This document shows positions 1-8,593 of a DNA stretch of 29,900 nucleotides, one piece after another (the first letter of the stretch is position 1; each line of letters starts with the position of its first letter). Under the pieces are notes generated by a model that saw only the letters and a program-made list of their open reading frames with translations, was not told where the DNA came from and made no database searches. Location: assembly GCA_035940955.1 (NCBI GenBank), contig DASZEJ010000003.1, forward strand, positions 1-29,900, read 5' to 3'. The stretch comes from CADCVT01 sp035940955 (lineage in GTDB: Bacteria; Actinomycetota; Thermoleophilia; Solirubrobacterales; Solirubrobacteraceae). The position numbers were made by a program, and so were the translations under genes.

Positions 1-873
1 GTCCTGGTCCTGGGCAGCCGCCTCGACTTCGGGACGATCGGCGCGGACGTCGCCGCGTTCGCGCGCGACCGGACGATCGTGCAGGTCGACTGCGACGCGG
101 GCGAGATGCACCGCGTGCGGGCCGTCACGCCGGTCGTCGCCGACCTCGGCACGTTCCTGCCCGTCGCGGCCGACCGCGCGCGCGAGCGCGCCTGGCCCGC
201 GTGGGGCGACTGGCGGGCGCACCTGGAGGAGCTGCGCGAGCGCTGGCCGGACACCGAGGAGCTCGAGCCGTGCGAGGGCATCAACCCGAACCGGCTGCTG
301 CGCCAGCTGGCCGCCGCGTCGCCGGAGGCGGCGGCGTTCGTGATCGACGCGGGGCAGCACCTGTGGTGGGCGTGCCAGTCGATCCAGCCCGGGCCGGGGC
401 AGCGCTTCATGCCCGCGCTCGGCCTGGGGCCGTGCGGGTTCGCGCTGCCGGCCGCGGTCGGCGTGGCCGTCGCCTCCCGGCGCCCGCTCGTCGTCGTCGC
501 GGGCGACGGGGCGTTCCAGCTCAACATCCAGGAGCTGCAGACCGTCGTGCGCAACCGCCTGCCGATGAAGATCGTCATCGTCGACAACGGCTGCCACGGC
601 TCCGTCCGCCAGCTGCAGGAGTCGGCGTTCGCGGAGCGCTACCCCACGACGGTGTGGGGCTACGACGCGCCCGACTTCGAGCGCGTCGCCGCGGCGTACG
701 GCATCGACAGCGCGACGATCGAGGGGCCCGGTGAGGTCGAGCAGGCGCTCGAGTGGCTGTGGCGCGACCCGCTCGCGCCGGCGCTCCTCCAGGTCCGGAT
801 CCCGCTCGAGCTGAACGTCTACCCGAACGTCCCGTTCGGAGCCCCCCTGACGATGATGGAAAGGAAGGCGTGA
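1..873 (+). CDS. ThDP-dependent enzyme, acetolactate synthase-like (5' end outside window)
   Basis: The reading frame is open from base 1, so the N-terminal part, including the catalytic Glu region of ThDP enzymes, lies outside the window. What is visible is the end of the central domain (LGSRLDFGTIG, then IVQVDCDAGEM) and a complete C-terminal cofactor domain with GDGAFQLNIQEL, followed by VDNGCHGSVRQLQ, which is the GDG...N site that binds Mg2+ and thiamine diphosphate. The family joins or decarboxylates 2-oxo acids in the cytosol; acetolactate synthase, acyloin synthases and 2-oxo acid decarboxylases share this fold, and I cannot choose between them. The stop overlaps the next start (TGATG), so it is probably the upstream member of the peptide operon and may make a 2-oxo acid derived building block (inference). 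Confidence 0.85.
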   Translation, partial: VLVLGSRLDFGTIGADVAAFARDRTIVQVDCDAGEMHRVRAVTPVVADLGTFLPVAADRARERAWPAWGDWRAHLEELRERWPDTEELEPCEGINPNRLLRQLAAASPEAAAFVIDAGQHLWWACQSIQPGPGQRFMPALGLGPCGFALPAAVGVAVASRRPLVVVAGDGAFQLNIQELQTVVRNRLPMKIVIVDNGCHGSVRQLQESAFAERYPTTVWGYDAPDFERVAAAYGIDSATIEGPGEVEQALEWLWRDPLAPALLQVRIPLELNVYPNVPFGAPLTMMERKA

Positions 874-1736
874 TGCCAGTCGACATCGACGTCCAGCAGT
901 TCCTCCCGTCGACCGAGGACGTCGCGTTCTACCGCGAGCACGGCTGGTGGGTGGCGCCGAAGATCATCTCCGACGACCTGCTCGAGGAGGCGATCATGGG
1001 CGCCGACCGGCACTACGCCGGCGAGCGCGACTACCCGCTGCTCATCACGGGCGGCTACCTGGACTGGCGCCCGGAGCACGGGAACGTCATCCGGCTGAAC
1101 GACTACGTCTCGCTGCAGAACGAGCAGCTGCGCGAGCTCGTCCACTTCGAGGTCATCTCGGCGATCGCCGCGACGCTCGCCGGCACGTCGACGATCCGGC
1201 TGTTCCACGACCAGCTCGTCACCAAGCCCGCCGGCCTCGAGAAGGCCGAGTCCACGATCGGGTGGCACGTCGACGCGGCGTACTGGAAGACGTGCTCGTC
1301 GCGCAACATGCTCACCGCCTGGATCCCGTTCCAGGACTGCGACGAGGAGATGGGCTCGCTCTGCGTCATCGACGGGAGCCACCACCGGCCCGACACGGAG
1401 TGGATGAAGACGTTCAACGAGCGCGACCTCGACGCGCTCGAGCGCCAGTTCAGCGACGGCCGGACGCTTGAGAAGGTGCCGCTGCGGATGGAGCGCGGGC
1501 AGGTGAGCTTCCACCACTGCCGCACGATCCACGGCAGCGAGGCGAACCGCTCGGACCGCGACAGGGTCGCGCTGGCGGTGCACGTGCAGGACGAGTCCAA
1601 CCGCTACGTCCCGCACGTCGACGACACGGGGCGCCGCACCGTGCACATCAACGACCTCCTGGTGCGCAAGGACCAGGACGGCAACCCGGACTACTCCGAC
1701 CCCGAGATCTGCCCGGTGCTGTGGCCGCGCGGGTGA
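873..1736 (+). CDS. PhyH-family Fe(II)/2-oxoglutarate dioxygenase (copy 1)
   Basis: A 287-residue protein of the phytanoyl-CoA dioxygenase family, which uses Fe(II), O2 and 2-oxoglutarate to hydroxylate unactivated carbons. Metal ligands are visible: HVD at residues 132-134 and the distal His at 220 (CRTIHGSE), with nearby Arg residues (226-231) suited to binding the 2-oxoglutarate carboxylate. The start is the ATG of the TGATG overlap, with AAGGAAGG just upstream; the longer upstream reading is low-complexity shadow. It is closely similar to the oxygenase at 6636-7517, sharing YWKTCSSRNMLTAWIPFQD and SFHHCR.IHGSE. Lying directly before an NRPS gene, it probably hydroxylates an amino acid, free or carrier-bound. 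The substrate is inferred, not shown. Confidence 0.9.
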   Translation: MPVDIDVQQFLPSTEDVAFYREHGWWVAPKIISDDLLEEAIMGADRHYAGERDYPLLITGGYLDWRPEHGNVIRLNDYVSLQNEQLRELVHFEVISAIAATLAGTSTIRLFHDQLVTKPAGLEKAESTIGWHVDAAYWKTCSSRNMLTAWIPFQDCDEEMGSLCVIDGSHHRPDTEWMKTFNERDLDALERQFSDGRTLEKVPLRMERGQVSFHHCRTIHGSEANRSDRDRVALAVHVQDESNRYVPHVDDTGRRTVHINDLLVRKDQDGNPDYSDPEICPVLWPRG

Positions 1737-1751
1737 TCCGAGAGGAGAGCG

Positions 1752-4700
1752 ATGACTGACGTTACGACCCGCGCCGACACGGACCTCTCCGGGTGGAGCG
1801 ACCGGCTCCAGACCCGGCTGCCCGAGCTCGGGCCGCCGCTGTTCAAGAAGCGCTCGACGGTCTACCGGCGCAAGAGCCTCACGGTCGCGCGCGACCTGCC
1901 GAGCGACCTGCGCGCCGCGCTGCCGGCGCGCGCCGACGCCGACGTCACGCCCGTCCACGCGACGTTCCTCGCCGCCGTCGCGGGCGTGCTGTTCCGGTAC
2001 TCCGGCGCGAAGCACTCGATCGGCGTCGTGGTCGGAGCGCCGCTCCCGCTGTCGTCGAACGGCCACGAGGACGAGGCCGACGCGCTCCCCTTCGTGCTCG
2101 ACGTCGCGCCCGACACGCGGTTCGGCGACCTCGTCGCCGGCGCCGAGCGGCTGGTCGCCGAGGCGGCCGGGCACACCGACGTCTCCGCCGCCGCCCTGCT
2201 CGAGTCGCTGGCCATGTCCGAGGTCACGAACCGCAACCCGCTCTTCGCGGTCGTGCTGCGCACGGCCGGGCTGCACCCGGCGATCGGCGACGCGCGCAAC
2301 GACGTCACGATCACCGTCGACCCGACGGGCGAGACGGCGTCGGTCGAGCTCGAGTACAACGGCAACGTCCACGACGAGGCGACGATCTCGCGGTTCGCCG
2401 ACCACCTGCTGCGCTTCCTCGGCGAGGCGCTCCGGAACCCGGGCGCGCCGGTGACGGGCGTGCCGTACCTCGGCCCGGAGGAGTCCGCGCGGCTCGAGGA
2501 GTGGGCCGGCCACAGCGCCCCGTACACCGAGAAGCCGATCCACCGCATGGTCGAGGAGGCGGTGGCCGCCGACCCCGGCGCGGACGCGCTGATCGCCGGC
2601 GACCTGGCGATCTCCTACGCCGAGATGAACGCGCGGGCGAACAGGATCGCGCATCACCTGCTGTCGGTCGGCGTCGAGCGCGGCGCCGCCGTCGGGCTCT
2701 GCCTGCCAGCCTCGCCGGACCTGCTGATCGCCGCGCTCGCGATCCTCAAGACCGGGGCGGCGGTCATCCCGCTCGTGCCGACGTTCCCGGCGGCGCGCAA
2801 CGCGCTCGCCATCCAGGACTCGAAGATGGCCGTCGCCGTGACGGACACCGCGCGGTCGGGGCAGTTCCCGCAGGACGGCCCGCGGCTCGTGCTGCTCGAC
2901 GAGCACGCGGCGGACGTCGAGGCGCAGCCGGACGCCGATCCGGACGTCGAGGTGGGCATCCGCGACCTCGCGTACATCATGTTCACGTCCGGGTCGACCG
3001 GGCGCCCGAAGGGCGTTGCGCTCGAGCACCGCACGATCGTCAACCTGATCTCCTGGCAGCGCGAGCGCGGCCAGGACCCCAAGGGCGCGCGGACGCTCCA
3101 GCGCACGTCGATCGGCTTCGACGTCAGCTTCCAGGAGATCTTCTCCACGCTGGCCTACGGCGGCACGCTCGTCGTCGCGACGGACGAGGTGCGCGACGAC
3201 GTCTCGATGCTGGCGGAGTTCGCCGAGAAGCACGACATCGCGCGGATGTTCCTGCCGCCGGTCGCGCTCGACCAGCTCGCGGTGTCGGCCGGCCTGCAGC
3301 AGCGCTCGCTCACGAGCCTGCGCGAGATCATCGTCGCGGGCGAGCAGCTGCGCATCTCGATGCCGACGCGCCGCTTCTTCCACGAGCTGCCGACGTGCAC
3401 GCTCGACAACCAGTACGGCCCGACCGAGACGCACGTCGTGACGGCGTTCATGCTCGACGGCCCGAGCACGCGCTGGCCGGAGCTGCCGCCGATCGGCAAG
3501 CCGGTCCAGAACGTCCGCGCCTACGTCCTCGACGCGTGGCGCAACCCGGTCGCCGTCGGCGTACCCGGCGAGCTGTGGATCGGCGGCGTGGCGCCGGCGC
3601 GCGGCTACGTCGGCGGCGCCGACACGGACGCCCGCTTCGTCCCCGACCCGTTCGCGGGCGAGGACGGCGCGCGCATGTACATGACCGGCGACCGCGTCCG
3701 GTTCCTGCCCGACGGGAACATCGAGTTCCTCGGGCGCGACGACGACCAGGTGAAGATCCGCGGCTACCGGATCGAGCTCGGCGAGATCGAGGCGGTCCTT
3801 CAGAGCGTGCCGGGCGTCCGGCAGGCGGCCGTCGCCGTCCACGAGATGGACAACGTCGGCAAGCAGCTCGCCGCGTACGTCATCACCGAGGAGGAGGGCA
3901 CGCCGAGCGCGGCCGAGATCAGGGAGTTCGGGCTCGACAGGCTGCCGGGCCACATGGTCCCGGCGGCCTCGAACATCATGTACATGACGTCGCTGCCGAC
4001 GACGCCGACCGGGAAGGTCGACCGCCGGTCGCTCCCGGTCCCCGAGCGCCCGACCGGCGGCGACCCGTCGGCGGCGGCGCGCGGCGACACCGAGAAGACC
4101 GTCGCCGACCTGTGGGCGCGCGCGCTCGGGGTCGAGGCCGTGGGCCGCGACGACAACTTCATCGACCTCGGCGGCCACTCGCTCGTCGGCATCCAGATCG
4201 TGTCGCAGATCAACGAGCTGTACTCGATCGCGCTGCCGCTGCGCACGCTGCTCGGGGGCGCGTCGGTGGCCCAGGTGGCGCGGCAGATCGACGCGCTGCG
4301 CGGGATCGAGGTCGACGGCGACGCGGGCGACGCGGAGTCCGACGGCGCCGGCCGGCGGCTCGAGGAGCTGACGCTGCCGAACGGCATGAAGGTGGCGTGC
4401 CTGCAGAAGGCGGAGACCGAGTACCTGTACGTCGACGTCTTCGAGCACCGCACGTACGACCGCGGCGGCATCGAGTACCCGAGCGAGGGCCTGGTCCTCG
4501 ACGTGGGGGCGCACATCGGGCTCTTCACCCTGTACGCGCTCCAGCGGTCGCCGGGGCTGCGGGTCGTCGCGTTCGAGCCGTGCCCGCCGCTGTTCGAGGC
4601 GCTCGAGCGCAACACCAGGGACCTCGACAACGTCGAGCGGCTCGCGTTCGCGCTGGGCAGCGAGAACGACACCGCGGAGCTGACGTTCTACCCGCAGCTC

Positions 4701-5135
4701 ACGGGCATGACGTCGTTCCGGCCCGACGAGGCGCAGGAGCGGACCCTGCTCTCGGGCATCCTGCGCAACCTCGCGCAGGACGAGGCCGGCGTGCAGCTCG
4801 CTGAGTCGGAGGAGTACCTGAGGGAGCGGATCTCCGCCGCGGCCGAGACGTACACGTGCGAGCGCCGCCGGCTCAGCGACGTGCTCGGCACGCTCGGCGC
4901 GGAGCGGGTGGACCTGCTCAAGGTCGACGTCCAGAAGACCGAGTGGGAGGTGCTCGCCGGCATCGCGGACGAGGACTGGCGCCGGATCCGCCAGGTCGCG
5001 GTCGAGGTGCACGACCTGGACGGCATGGTCGAACGCGTCAGGGCGCTGCTGGAGGGGCACGGGTACCAGAGGGTGACCGTCGAGCAGGACCCGCTGCACG
5101 CGGGGACGCCGGTGCACTTCGTCTATGCCGTCTAG
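1752..5135 (+). CDS. NRPS: condensation C-lobe, adenylation, carrier, FkbM methyltransferase
   Basis: A 1127-residue nonribosomal peptide synthetase. Residues ~40-245 match only the C-terminal lobe of a condensation domain (NRNPLFAVVLR is its usual end); the HHxxxDG lobe is absent. Residues ~260-760 are a complete adenylation domain with YIMFTSGSTGRPKG at 408, GYGP-region QYGPTETH at 554 and the A10 Lys 755. Residues ~785-855 are a carrier domain with LGGHSL, Ser810 being the phosphopantetheine site. Residues ~880-1127 are an FkbM-type SAM methyltransferase (LVLDVGAHIGLFTL at 914; LKVDVQKTEWE at 1056). Pocket residues read D457, V458, Q461, F500, I527, A529, Q554, V562, V563, K755, one step from the known proline code. 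The start has AGAGGAGAG upstream. The protein probably activates proline or a relative and may O-methylate the bound product (inference). Confidence 0.92.
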   Translation: MTDVTTRADTDLSGWSDRLQTRLPELGPPLFKKRSTVYRRKSLTVARDLPSDLRAALPARADADVTPVHATFLAAVAGVLFRYSGAKHSIGVVVGAPLPLSSNGHEDEADALPFVLDVAPDTRFGDLVAGAERLVAEAAGHTDVSAAALLESLAMSEVTNRNPLFAVVLRTAGLHPAIGDARNDVTITVDPTGETASVELEYNGNVHDEATISRFADHLLRFLGEALRNPGAPVTGVPYLGPEESARLEEWAGHSAPYTEKPIHRMVEEAVAADPGADALIAGDLAISYAEMNARANRIAHHLLSVGVERGAAVGLCLPASPDLLIAALAILKTGAAVIPLVPTFPAARNALAIQDSKMAVAVTDTARSGQFPQDGPRLVLLDEHAADVEAQPDADPDVEVGIRDLAYIMFTSGSTGRPKGVALEHRTIVNLISWQRERGQDPKGARTLQRTSIGFDVSFQEIFSTLAYGGTLVVATDEVRDDVSMLAEFAEKHDIARMFLPPVALDQLAVSAGLQQRSLTSLREIIVAGEQLRISMPTRRFFHELPTCTLDNQYGPTETHVVTAFMLDGPSTRWPELPPIGKPVQNVRAYVLDAWRNPVAVGVPGELWIGGVAPARGYVGGADTDARFVPDPFAGEDGARMYMTGDRVRFLPDGNIEFLGRDDDQVKIRGYRIELGEIEAVLQSVPGVRQAAVAVHEMDNVGKQLAAYVITEEEGTPSAAEIREFGLDRLPGHMVPAASNIMYMTSLPTTPTGKVDRRSLPVPERPTGGDPSAAARGDTEKTVADLWARALGVEAVGRDDNFIDLGGHSLVGIQIVSQINELYSIALPLRTLLGGASVAQVARQIDALRGIEVDGDAGDAESDGAGRRLEELTLPNGMKVACLQKAETEYLYVDVFEHRTYDRGGIEYPSEGLVLDVGAHIGLFTLYALQRSPGLRVVAFEPCPPLFEALERNTRDLDNVERLAFALGSENDTAELTFYPQLTGMTSFRPDEAQERTLLSGILRNLAQDEAGVQLAESEEYLRERISAAAETYTCERRRLSDVLGTLGAERVDLLKVDVQKTEWEVLAGIADEDWRRIRQVAVEVHDLDGMVERVRALLEGHGYQRVTVEQDPLHAGTPVHFVYAV

Positions 5136-6639
5136 CGCCCCGTCGATCCAGGCGCAGCCGGTCACGGCCACCCAGGAGGAGCTGTGGGCGCTGAGCGCCG
5201 CGAACGCACCTCCCGCGGCCGTGAACCTCGGCTACGCGCTCGCGGTCGACGGGCCGCTCGACCCGGCGGCGCTGCGGGCCGCGTTCGCGGCCGCCGTCGA
5301 GCGGTACCCGGCGCTGAGGAGCACGTACGCGTGGCGCGGCGACGCGCTCGTCGTGGAGCCGCAGGACGCCGACTTCGGCGCGCTGGGCCTCCCCGCCGAG
5401 CCCGAGCCCGAGTCCGTGGCCGGCGGCGCGGACGCCGTCGCGGCGTTCAGGGAGGAGCGCAACCGGCGCTTCGCGCTCGACGCCGAGCCGCCGTACCGGC
5501 TGCGGCTGCTGCGCGAGCCGTCCGGCCGGCACGTCTTCCTGCTCACGCTGCACCACATCGTCGCCGACGGCTGGGCGCTCGACCTGCTCACGCTCTTCCT
5601 GACGCGCGCGTACGCGCAGGCCGTCGCCGGCGGGTCGCTCAGCGCCAACGGGAGCGGCGGGGCGGCGGCGGCGCCCGCGCCCGCGCAGCCGCCGGCCGCG
5701 CCGCGCGCGAGCGCCGAGCAGGTGCAGGCCTACGTGGACCGGCTGGGGGACGCGGCGCCGGTCGTCGGGGCGTTCGGCGCCGCCGAGCGGCCGAGCGTCG
5801 TCGACATGCAGCGCGAGTGCGTGCTGATCGACGCCGCGCAGACGGCTCGCCTGCGCGAGCTGGCCCGGGCGTCGGGCGCGTCGCTCTTCGCGGTCCTGCT
5901 CGCGGCGGCGGAGGCGGCGCTGTCCGCGTGGTCGCAGACCGGCGACTTCATCCTCGGGTCGCTCGCGGCGAACCGCGGCTCGGCCGCCGCCGGCGAGGTG
6001 ATGGGCGCCTACTACAACCCGGTGCTGCTGCGCGCCTCGCTGCCGCCCGACCCGACGGTCGCCGACGCGCTGCTCGGCGCCAACGACGCGCTCCTGCGCG
6101 CGCTGGAGGACCAGGCGATCCCGTACCGCGCGGCGCGCGCGGCGCTGCGCGAGCGGCTGGGCGCGGCTGCGGACCGGGTGCCCGCGGCGATGATGCTGCT
6201 CGACTGGCATCCGCTCAAGAAGCTCGAGCTGGCCGGCTGCACCGTCACGCCGCTCCACCTCGACGACGGCGGCCCGCGGACGCCGCTGCCAGGCGGCGGG
6301 CCGAGGTCGTCGGTCACGGCGGCGTCGGTCGCCGACCTGACCTTCTTCGCGCGCGACGCCGGCGAGCGCCTCACGATCTCGGCGCTCGTCCCGCACGAGC
6401 ACCCCGCCGCGGCGGACCTCGTGCCGCTCCTCGACGGCTTCGCCCGCGCGCTGGAGCTGTTCGACGAGGCGCCCGAGACGCCGCTCGCGGCACTGGCGGC
6501 CGACCTCGGCGACGGACCGCCGGCGCCGGAGCCCGCGGGAGGCGGCGCGGAGGCGGCGCTGCGCGAGATCACCGAGATCGCCCCCATCGACGCACTCAGC
6601 CCGGTCGGGGTCTGGACTGACGAGAGGACGCGGACATGA
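5125..6639 (+). CDS. Free-standing NRPS condensation-domain protein (copy 1)
   Basis: A 504-residue protein consisting of a single condensation domain, which in NRPS systems joins an acyl or peptidyl group on one carrier to an amine on another. The catalytic motif HHIVADG spans residues 143-149, and later parts such as GDFILGSLAANRG and MGAYYNPVLLRASL fit the second lobe, so both lobes are present. A Gly/Ala/Pro-rich loop sits near residues 172-195. It starts at an ATG inside the last codons of the NRPS gene (11-base overlap) and ends in an ATGA overlap with the next oxygenase, so its production is coupled to both. Because the preceding NRPS has only half a condensation domain, this protein probably supplies condensation activity in trans (inference). 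It could also act as a chain-releasing amide synthase. Confidence 0.88.
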   Translation: MPSSAPSIQAQPVTATQEELWALSAANAPPAAVNLGYALAVDGPLDPAALRAAFAAAVERYPALRSTYAWRGDALVVEPQDADFGALGLPAEPEPESVAGGADAVAAFREERNRRFALDAEPPYRLRLLREPSGRHVFLLTLHHIVADGWALDLLTLFLTRAYAQAVAGGSLSANGSGGAAAAPAPAQPPAAPRASAEQVQAYVDRLGDAAPVVGAFGAAERPSVVDMQRECVLIDAAQTARLRELARASGASLFAVLLAAAEAALSAWSQTGDFILGSLAANRGSAAAGEVMGAYYNPVLLRASLPPDPTVADALLGANDALLRALEDQAIPYRAARAALRERLGAAADRVPAAMMLLDWHPLKKLELAGCTVTPLHLDDGGPRTPLPGGGPRSSVTAASVADLTFFARDAGERLTISALVPHEHPAAADLVPLLDGFARALELFDEAPETPLAALAADLGDGPPAPEPAGGGAEAALREITEIAPIDALSPVGVWTDERTRT

Positions 6640-7517
6640 GCGAATCGACCAGTGCGCTGCGCCCCGCGCAGCTCGAGCTGCTGCCCAGCGACGACGACGT
6701 GCGCTTCTACGAGGAGCACGGGTGGTGGATCTCGCCGCCCATCCTCACCGACGAGGAGATCGAGGAGGCCGCCTTCGGCGTCGAGCGCTACTACGCCGGC
6801 GAGCGCGACACGCCGCTGCTCATGGAGGCCGGCACCGACTGGCGCCCGGAGCGCGGCAACATCCTGCGCCAGAACGACTACGTCTCGCTGCAGGTCGACG
6901 AGCTGCGCCAGCTCGTCAAGCACCCGCTGGTCGCCGCCACGGCCGCGCGGCTCGCGCGGACCCCCGAGGTCCGCCTGTTCCACGACCAGCTGATCTACAA
7001 GCCGCCGCAGGTCGACCCGTCCGTCACGAACGTCGGCTGGCACACCGACATCGCCTACTGGAAGACCTGCTCGTCGCGGAACATGCTGACCGCGTGGATC
7101 CCGTTCCAGGACGTCACGCCCGAGATGGGCCCGATGCTGGTCGTCGACGGCAGCCATCGCTGGAGCGAGAACGACGAGCTCGAGTTCTTCCACGAGACGA
7201 ACCTCGACGCCGTCGCGGAGCGGATCGTGCTCCCCGACGCGACGATGAAGCCGGTGCCGATCCTGCTGGAGCGCGGCCAGGTGAGCTTCCACCACTGCCG
7301 GGCGATCCACGGGAGCGAGCAGAACCGCAGCGACCGGGCGCGCCTGGCGCTCGCCGTCCACATGCAGGACGCCGACAACCGGTACGTCAGGACGACCGAC
7401 GAGAACGGCAAGCCCCGGTCGCACCTGAACGACTTCATGGTCCGCCGGGACGCCGACGGCAACCCGGACTACACCGATCCCGAGGTCTGCCCGGTGCTGT
7501 GGCGGGAGGCCGCCTGA
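6636..7517 (+). CDS. PhyH-family Fe(II)/2-oxoglutarate dioxygenase (copy 2)
   Basis: A 293-residue phytanoyl-CoA dioxygenase family protein with HTD at 136-138 and distal His 225 (CRAIHGSEQ). It is a clear paralogue of the oxygenase at 873-1736: long blocks are shared around the HxD motif, around the distal His, and at the C-terminus (DADGNPDYTDPEVCPVLW against DQDGNPDYSDPEICPVLW). The start is the ATG of an ATGA overlap with the condensation gene, and the stop overlaps the following carrier-protein gene (TGATG). Two similar hydroxylases flanking one adenylation module suggest two hydroxylation events, or two positions on the same residue. Sequence alone does not give the substrate. Confidence 0.9.
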   Translation: MSESTSALRPAQLELLPSDDDVRFYEEHGWWISPPILTDEEIEEAAFGVERYYAGERDTPLLMEAGTDWRPERGNILRQNDYVSLQVDELRQLVKHPLVAATAARLARTPEVRLFHDQLIYKPPQVDPSVTNVGWHTDIAYWKTCSSRNMLTAWIPFQDVTPEMGPMLVVDGSHRWSENDELEFFHETNLDAVAERIVLPDATMKPVPILLERGQVSFHHCRAIHGSEQNRSDRARLALAVHMQDADNRYVRTTDENGKPRSHLNDFMVRRDADGNPDYTDPEVCPVLWREAA

Positions 7518-7768
7518 TGACGGTCGACGCCACCGCGACGATCGAGCCGGCGATCGCGGGCTTCTGGCGCGAGGTCCTCGAGGTGCCCGAGGTGTCGGGG
7601 AGCGACCGCCTGCTCGAGCTGGGCGGCAACTCCCTGGCCGCGACGATGATCGCCAACCGCATCGAGCTCGTGCTCGGCGTGCGGCCGACGATGACCGAGA
7701 TCCTCACGAGCTCGCTGCACGAGCTCGCGGTGACGTGCGCCGAGCGCGCGGCCGACGCAGGCGGGTGA
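7517..7768 (+). CDS. Free-standing peptidyl carrier protein (copy 1)
   Basis: An 83-residue carrier protein of the usual size for the fold. LGGNSLAA places the phosphopantetheine Ser at residue 39, preceded by a typical first helix (IAGFWREVLEVPEVSG) and followed by the usual NRIELVLGVRPTMTEILTSSSL-like second half. The start is the ATG of a TGATG overlap with the PhyH oxygenase before it, so oxygenase and carrier are made together; this would suit an oxygenase acting on a carrier-bound amino acid (inference). It lacks its own adenylation domain and must be loaded in trans, by the adenylation domain of the 1752-5135 protein or by an enzyme outside the window. It ends 12 bases before a convergent gene. 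Confidence 0.88.
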   Translation: MTVDATATIEPAIAGFWREVLEVPEVSGSDRLLELGGNSLAATMIANRIELVLGVRPTMTEILTSSLHELAVTCAERAADAGG

Positions 7769-7780
7769 TGCGCGCCGGGC

Positions 7781-8593
7781 CTACTGGGCCCAGCCGAAGC
7801 CGTTCTCGCCGAGCGTGAGCACCTCGATGCCCGTCACCGTCACGGCGACGGTGTGCTCGAAGTGCGCCGCCGGCTGGCCGTCGGCCGTGGTCATCGTCCA
7901 CCCGTCGCTGCCCTGACGGACGAACCGCGAGGTCATCGTCGCCATCGGCTCGATCGCCAGCACGAGGCCGGGCACCGCGACGAAGTCGACGCCGGAGCCG
8001 GCGTAGTTCGGCAGCTGGGGCGCCTCCCACATCTCGCGCCCGATGCCGTGGCCGACGAGCTGCTGAAGGATCGTGAACCCGCCGCGCGTCACCTCCTCCT
8101 CGATCGCGGCGGCGACCTCGCTCCAGCGCACGTACGGCCGCAGCGTCCGCAGCGCCGCGCGCAGGGCCGCCTCGGTGACGCGCAGCAGCCGCCGGCGGTC
8201 GCTCGAGACGTTCCCGACCGGCCAGGTGACCGCGGCGTCGGCGCACCATCCGCGGTACCGCACGCCGACGTCGACCGAGACGACGTCGCCCTCCTTCAGC
8301 GTCCGGTCGTCCGGGATGCCGTGGACGACCTCCTCGTTGACGGATATGCAGGTCGCGGCGGGGAACGGCGCGACGCCGGGCACCGAGTGGCCCTTGAACA
8401 GGGGCTCGCCGTCGCGGCTGGCGATCACCTCGTCGACCACCGCGTCGATCTCGGCCAGCGTCACGCCGGGGCGGATGACGCCGGCGGCGGCCTCGTGCGC
8501 GGCGTTCACGATCGACCCCGCCATGCGCATGAAGCGCACCTGCTCCGGCGACTTGATCGAGGGCTTTCTACTACTCACGGCACGAGTGTACAT
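7781..8593 (-). CDS. map: Type I methionine aminopeptidase, divergent active site
   Basis: A 270-residue M24A protein that removes N-terminal methionine from proteins. All five metal ligands are visible: D108, D119, H182, E215, E246, plus active-site H91. At the conserved HGIGxxxHExP motif this copy reads HGIGREMWEAP, so the His equivalent to E. coli Map H178 is Trp189. The ATG at 8593 overlaps the stop of the GMC oxidoreductase gene (TGATG) with GGAAAAGG upstream; an in-frame GTG at 8578 is an alternative start. In actinobacteria the housekeeping gene usually lies in the ribosomal-protein region, so this copy looks ectopic. It may be an accessory or resistance copy linked to the peptide genes around it (inference), or simply a second map gene. 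Confidence 0.93.
   Translation of the reverse strand: MYTRAVSSRKPSIKSPEQVRFMRMAGSIVNAAHEAAAGVIRPGVTLAEIDAVVDEVIASRDGEPLFKGHSVPGVAPFPAATCISVNEEVVHGIPDDRTLKEGDVVSVDVGVRYRGWCADAAVTWPVGNVSSDRRRLLRVTEAALRAALRTLRPYVRWSEVAAAIEEEVTRGGFTILQQLVGHGIGREMWEAPQLPNYAGSGVDFVAVPGLVLAIEPMATMTSRFVRQGSDGWTMTTADGQPAAHFEHTVAVTVTGIEVLTLGENGFGWAQ

Noticed and set aside
819..5171. A 1450-residue open frame on the - strand opposite the NRPS gene
   Set aside because: It is Arg/Val/Leu-rich low-complexity sequence with no domain, as expected when the antisense of a GC-rich gene stays open by chance; the + strand carries clear NRPS motifs.
8579..8593. GTG 8578 as the methionine aminopeptidase start
   Set aside because: It is possible, but ATG 8593 forms a TGATG overlap with the oxidoreductase stop and has a purine-rich site upstream.
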